NCBI GenBank assembly: GCA_013003415.1
Contig: JABDJR010000461.1
Location: forward strand, 1-8,315
Direction: 5' to 3'
Length of the DNA stretch: 8,315 nucleotides
Source: Candidatus Eiseniibacteriota bacterium
GTDB lineage: Bacteria > Eisenbacteria > RBG-16-71-46 > JABDJR01
Within the stretch, counting starts at the first letter, position 1. Every line of letters starts with the position of its first letter. The notes beneath the pieces are model-generated. The model was not told the origin of the DNA, ran no database searches, and saw only the letters and a list, made by a program, of their open reading frames with translations. Both the position numbers and the translations under genes were made by a program. Of this stretch, positions 6,155-8,315 are shown piece by piece.

Positions 6155-6349
6155 GATGATGGCCTAAGTTTAGCAAATACAACCATGTACCGAGGGCCTA
6201 GAAATAATTTGACCCACAATGAGGGTCGATCCTCGGATTTTGCGCTTTCTTCTAGTAAGGGGACCAATGCGACCCTGCAGCCTGAATCCACAGACGAGGT
6301 TCAAACGGGAGAATTCCCTGAGCTCCCTCGTCTCTAAGGGGTCTTAGCG
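6155..6349. promoter_or_regulatory. Divergent intergenic region between the sigma gene and the propeller gene
   Basis: This 195-bp gap must hold promoters for both directions. On the plus strand TTGACC at 6209-6214 resembles a -35 box but has no matching -10 at usual spacing. It overlaps an inverted repeat, GACCC-N7-GGGTC (6211-6227). Further GACC/GACCC copies occur at 6262-6265 and 6271-6275 and could be operator half-sites. The last ~58 bases form the structured leader listed separately. I see no tRNA or clear small RNA here. Confidence 0.45.
6292..6347 (+). promoter_or_regulatory. Two adjacent stem-loops in the leader of the propeller gene, the second holding the ribosome binding site
   Basis: AGACGAGG (6292-6299) pairs with CCTCGTCT (6326-6333), an 8 bp stem enclosing a small inner GGGA/TCCC pair. 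Directly next to it CTAAG (6334-6338) and CTTAG (6343-6347) form a 5 bp hairpin with loop GGGT. The only good Shine-Dalgarno, AAGGGG at 6336-6341 with 8 nt spacing to the ATG at 6350, lies inside this second hairpin. The two helices could stack coaxially. This arrangement could control translation, or reflect a transcript attenuator; there is no U tract, so a simple terminator is unlikely. Confidence 0.45.
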
Positions 6350-8029
6350 ATGAAACATCGAATCAACAAACTCTCATTTTTTTGCCTCCTTGTTCTAGGT
6401 GCTAGCTTTGCGATTCCGCAGATAACCATGGCCAACCTGGAACCCGCCTCCGCCTATGCCGGTGGAGAGCAGAACGCAGATGAAATCACGGCGGTTGAAT
6501 ACGACGCCTCGGGCAACTTCTACGTTGCGGGCTACTTCTGGACCGAGATTGATCTTGGCGGACCCGCGCCTCTACCGGGTCGTGGTGCTTTTGTGGCGAA
6601 GTACTCTCCCGCCGGCAGCCTTATCTGGGAGAGCCACATCGGTGACGCCGCCATCATTCATGATATCGATGTTAAAAACGGGTGGGTCGTGGCCGTGGGG
6701 CAAGCCCTCTTTTCTCCAACGAATATCGATGGGGTCGACTACGCCACTCCAGGAACCGTTCTCTCGGTGCGCTATAACGCCATCGGCGGGGGCGTGAACT
6801 GGGTGAACGGTGACACGGGAGCCGGTGCGTTTACGGCAATGGCAACCGGAGTTGAGATTCTGAACAACAACTGGGCCCTCGTCTGCGGTGATTTTGAAGG
6901 CACCGCCGACTTCGGTGGGGGCGTCGCGAGTTCTAACGGCGAGTCTGATTTCTTTTTTCAGCTATTCAACACCTCAGGTGTTGTCCAAAACGCTGTCACC
7001 GCGGGCGACACGCTCTCCGAAAGTGGAGGCCGCCTCGCAACAGATTCTAATGGCGACGCCATCTTCACCGGCGAGTTCTTCGGTTCGGTTCCTTTCGGCA
7101 CCACCACGCTTGTCTCCAATGGCGAGCGCGATATCTGCGTGGTGAAGTTTGCCAATCTCACCACCGTTACTTGGGCCAAGAGTTTCGGCGGCACCGGAGC
7201 GGACCGTGCAGGGAGCGTCGACACCGATGGCCTCGACAACATCTATGTCACGGGATCGTTTGAGAACACCGTGGATTTTGGTGGAGGTGCGGTCTCAAGC
7301 ATGGGAATGGGAGATGGATTCGTGCTCTCCCTCGACAGCGCCGGAAATTACCAATGGGGAGATCGATTTGGAGGCACGGGCCAAGACCAGTCCCATGATA
7401 TCGATTACAAAGACGGAGCCCTTGCGTTCGGAGGCAATACCGGAGGCGGCTCCGCAGACTTCGGACCCTTTGATTTTCCCGTAGGCTTCGCTGGAAATGC
7501 AGCTTTCTTCGCTCAAACAGACACTTCGGGAAACTGGCTTTGTGCCGAATTTGCCAGCGGAAGCGGGAACCCTTCCACCGTACTTCAAACGAGTATATCG
7601 CCCTCGGGCGAAGCTATTGTCGGTGGTTCTCTGCTGGGTGGGGTGACCTTCGGAACCATTTTCCTGAACGAACCTCCTGGGTCCAGCCTGCAAGCCTTTT
7701 GGGTGATCTACTCCGAACCGGTGGGCGTTGCCGATCCCAGACTTCCCAACTTGGAACACTTTGCCCTCGGGCTGGGGCGACCCAATCCGTTTCGTATTCA
7801 AACGCAGTTTTCTTTTGATCCTGGTGAAAACCACTCCATCCGAAGCGCGAAGATCTTCGATGCCGCCGGACGCATCATCGTTGACCTCGGGACCAAGCCT
7901 GATGGTGCGGGGACCTTGGTCTGGAACGGTCGTGACAAACTCGGCCGCAAATCTCAACCGGGAATCTATTTCTTACAAGTCAGTGATGGCACTTTGGTCC
8001 AGAGTAGAAGAGTCCTCCTTTTACCCTAG
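6350..8029 (+). CDS. Secreted seven-bladed beta-propeller protein (SBBP-like repeats) with C-terminal FlgD-Ig/Por-secretion-type domain
   Basis: The 559-residue protein starts with a signal peptide (MKHRINK, hydrophobic core, likely cleavage after TMA at residue 28). Residues ~40-455 contain seven copies of a unit built around a strand like GNFYVAGYF or DNIYVTGSF, followed by a (V/I)DFGGG-type turn. They occur at about residues 57, 115, 177, 237, 298, 358 and 422, a spacing of 58-64. This matches the SBBP beta-propeller repeat style, and seven units suggest a seven-bladed propeller. After a short linker the C-terminal module (~468-559) shows RPNPFR, AKIFDAAGRII, GAGTLVWNG, QPGIYFLQV and a basic-hydrophobic end (SRRVLLLP). 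This is like the module ending at 796 and probably serves for secretion or surface attachment. No enzymatic motif is visible; binding or adhesion is an inference. Start choice is supported by AAGGGG 8 nt upstream and the signal peptide. Confidence 0.88.
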   Translation: MKHRINKLSFFCLLVLGASFAIPQITMANLEPASAYAGGEQNADEITAVEYDASGNFYVAGYFWTEIDLGGPAPLPGRGAFVAKYSPAGSLIWESHIGDAAIIHDIDVKNGWVVAVGQALFSPTNIDGVDYATPGTVLSVRYNAIGGGVNWVNGDTGAGAFTAMATGVEILNNNWALVCGDFEGTADFGGGVASSNGESDFFFQLFNTSGVVQNAVTAGDTLSESGGRLATDSNGDAIFTGEFFGSVPFGTTTLVSNGERDICVVKFANLTTVTWAKSFGGTGADRAGSVDTDGLDNIYVTGSFENTVDFGGGAVSSMGMGDGFVLSLDSAGNYQWGDRFGGTGQDQSHDIDYKDGALAFGGNTGGGSADFGPFDFPVGFAGNAAFFAQTDTSGNWLCAEFASGSGNPSTVLQTSISPSGEAIVGGSLLGGVTFGTIFLNEPPGSSLQAFWVIYSEPVGVADPRLPNLEHFALGLGRPNPFRIQTQFSFDPGENHSIRSAKIFDAAGRIIVDLGTKPDGAGTLVWNGRDKLGRKSQPGIYFLQVSDGTLVQSRRVLLLP

Positions 8030-8047
8030 GCTCGTCCACTCGCCAGC

Positions 8048-8053
8048 AAGGAG
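8048..8053 (+). promoter_or_regulatory. Ribosome binding site of the last gene
   Basis: AAGGAG, 7 nt before the ATG at 8061, is a near-ideal Shine-Dalgarno. It lies in the 31-nt gap after the propeller gene's stop codon and fixes the start of the downstream gene. Confidence 0.75.
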
Positions 8054-8060
8054 AAACACC

Positions 8061-8315
8061 ATGAAGGTGCTCATGTTAGTTACCTGCTTCGTCGGCCTCG
8101 CCCTAGGCAGCGTCGCCCCTGTTCATGCGGTCGACCCCTATGTGGACACCGGCTTCACCACCGCAACCCCACGCCCAGATGCCGATTTAGTCTTGGTGCG
8201 CGAAAAGTTCTATGGGGCAGGTGGTCTGGATCTCAGTGCCTACGGGATTGCGGGGGGACCCCATGACTACGTTCAGTCGATTTACGTTCGTCTCTATGTC
8301 GATGGAAACTTGGAG
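8061..8315 (+). CDS. Secreted protein of unknown function (3' partial)
   Basis: Eighty-five codons are visible and the frame is open at the right edge. The N-terminus is a good Sec signal peptide: MK, a hydrophobic core VLMLVTCFVGLALGSVA, and a likely cleavage site after VHA at residue 23, giving a mature start VDPYVDTGF. The mature part is rich in Gly, Tyr and Asp, with a strand-like end (SIYVRLYVDGN), so it is probably beta-rich. I do not recognise the family. It follows the propeller gene by 31 nt with an excellent ribosome binding site, so the two are likely one operon of exported proteins. It may also end in the same C-terminal module, but that part is not in the window. Confidence 0.8.
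   Translation, partial: MKVLMLVTCFVGLALGSVAPVHAVDPYVDTGFTTATPRPDADLVLVREKFYGAGGLDLSAYGIAGGPHDYVQSIYVRLYVDGNLE

Noticed and set aside
6155..6200. A promoter for the sigma gene with -10 TAAACT and extended TG.
   Set aside because: Only four of six -10 bases match and there is no -35 at normal spacing; it is mentioned under the sigma gene but not called as a feature.
7295..7957. A 220-codon open frame on the minus strand.
   Set aside because: Antisense to the propeller and C-terminal modules of the plus-strand gene, with no recognisable domain; a codon-usage shadow.

Overview
The window looks like chromosomal DNA from a free-living, moderately GC-rich Gram-negative bacterium of the FCB or candidate-phylum type (Eisenbacteria, Krumholzibacteria, Latescibacteria or Acidobacteria-like). 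I infer this from two hallmarks: secreted proteins ending in a FlgD-Ig/Por-secretion-type C-terminal module, and an ECF sigma factor of the TIGR02999-like class paired with a Ser/Thr kinase-TPR protein. The exact phylum cannot be fixed from this sequence. No rRNA, tRNA, IS element, CRISPR array or phage gene was seen.

Layout. (1) Positions 1-796 (+) hold the 3' part of a secreted beta-sandwich protein with a C-terminal sorting-type domain. It ends at a strong hairpin (851-881), which probably terminates transcription from both sides. (2) Positions 913-6154 (-) form one co-directional block. In transcription order it contains an ECF-like sigma factor (5561-6154), a membrane-anchored Ser/Thr kinase with a kinesin-light-chain-like TPR array (2781-5561, start codon overlapping the sigma stop), a small lipoprotein with an apparent frameshift in a six-base homopolymer (2454-2747, displaced tail to 2318), a spermidine/spermine-acetyltransferase-like GNAT enzyme (1759-2244) and a compact nitrilase-superfamily hydrolase (913-1740). 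(3) Positions 6155-6349 are a divergent intergenic region with a structured leader in front of the next gene. (4) Positions 6350-8029 (+) encode a secreted, probably seven-bladed beta-propeller protein with the same kind of C-terminal module. It is followed after 31 nt by the start of another secreted protein (8061 to the window edge).

How the parts may work together. The sigma factor lacks the usual acidic DAED-type motif in region 2.2 and has Q-P-T-A there, with a threonine in the acidic position. Its kinase is translationally coupled to it. This matches the published logic of ECF sigma factors switched on by threonine phosphorylation (EcfP/PknT), so the pair is probably a self-contained phospho-switch. 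Whether the divergent secreted-protein genes or the downstream lipoprotein, GNAT and hydrolase genes are its targets is open. The most notable points are this sigma/kinase pair, the frameshifted lipoprotein, the 7 x ~60-residue propeller periodicity, the exact 42-residue TPR periodicity and the stem-loop holding the ribosome binding site upstream of 6350.
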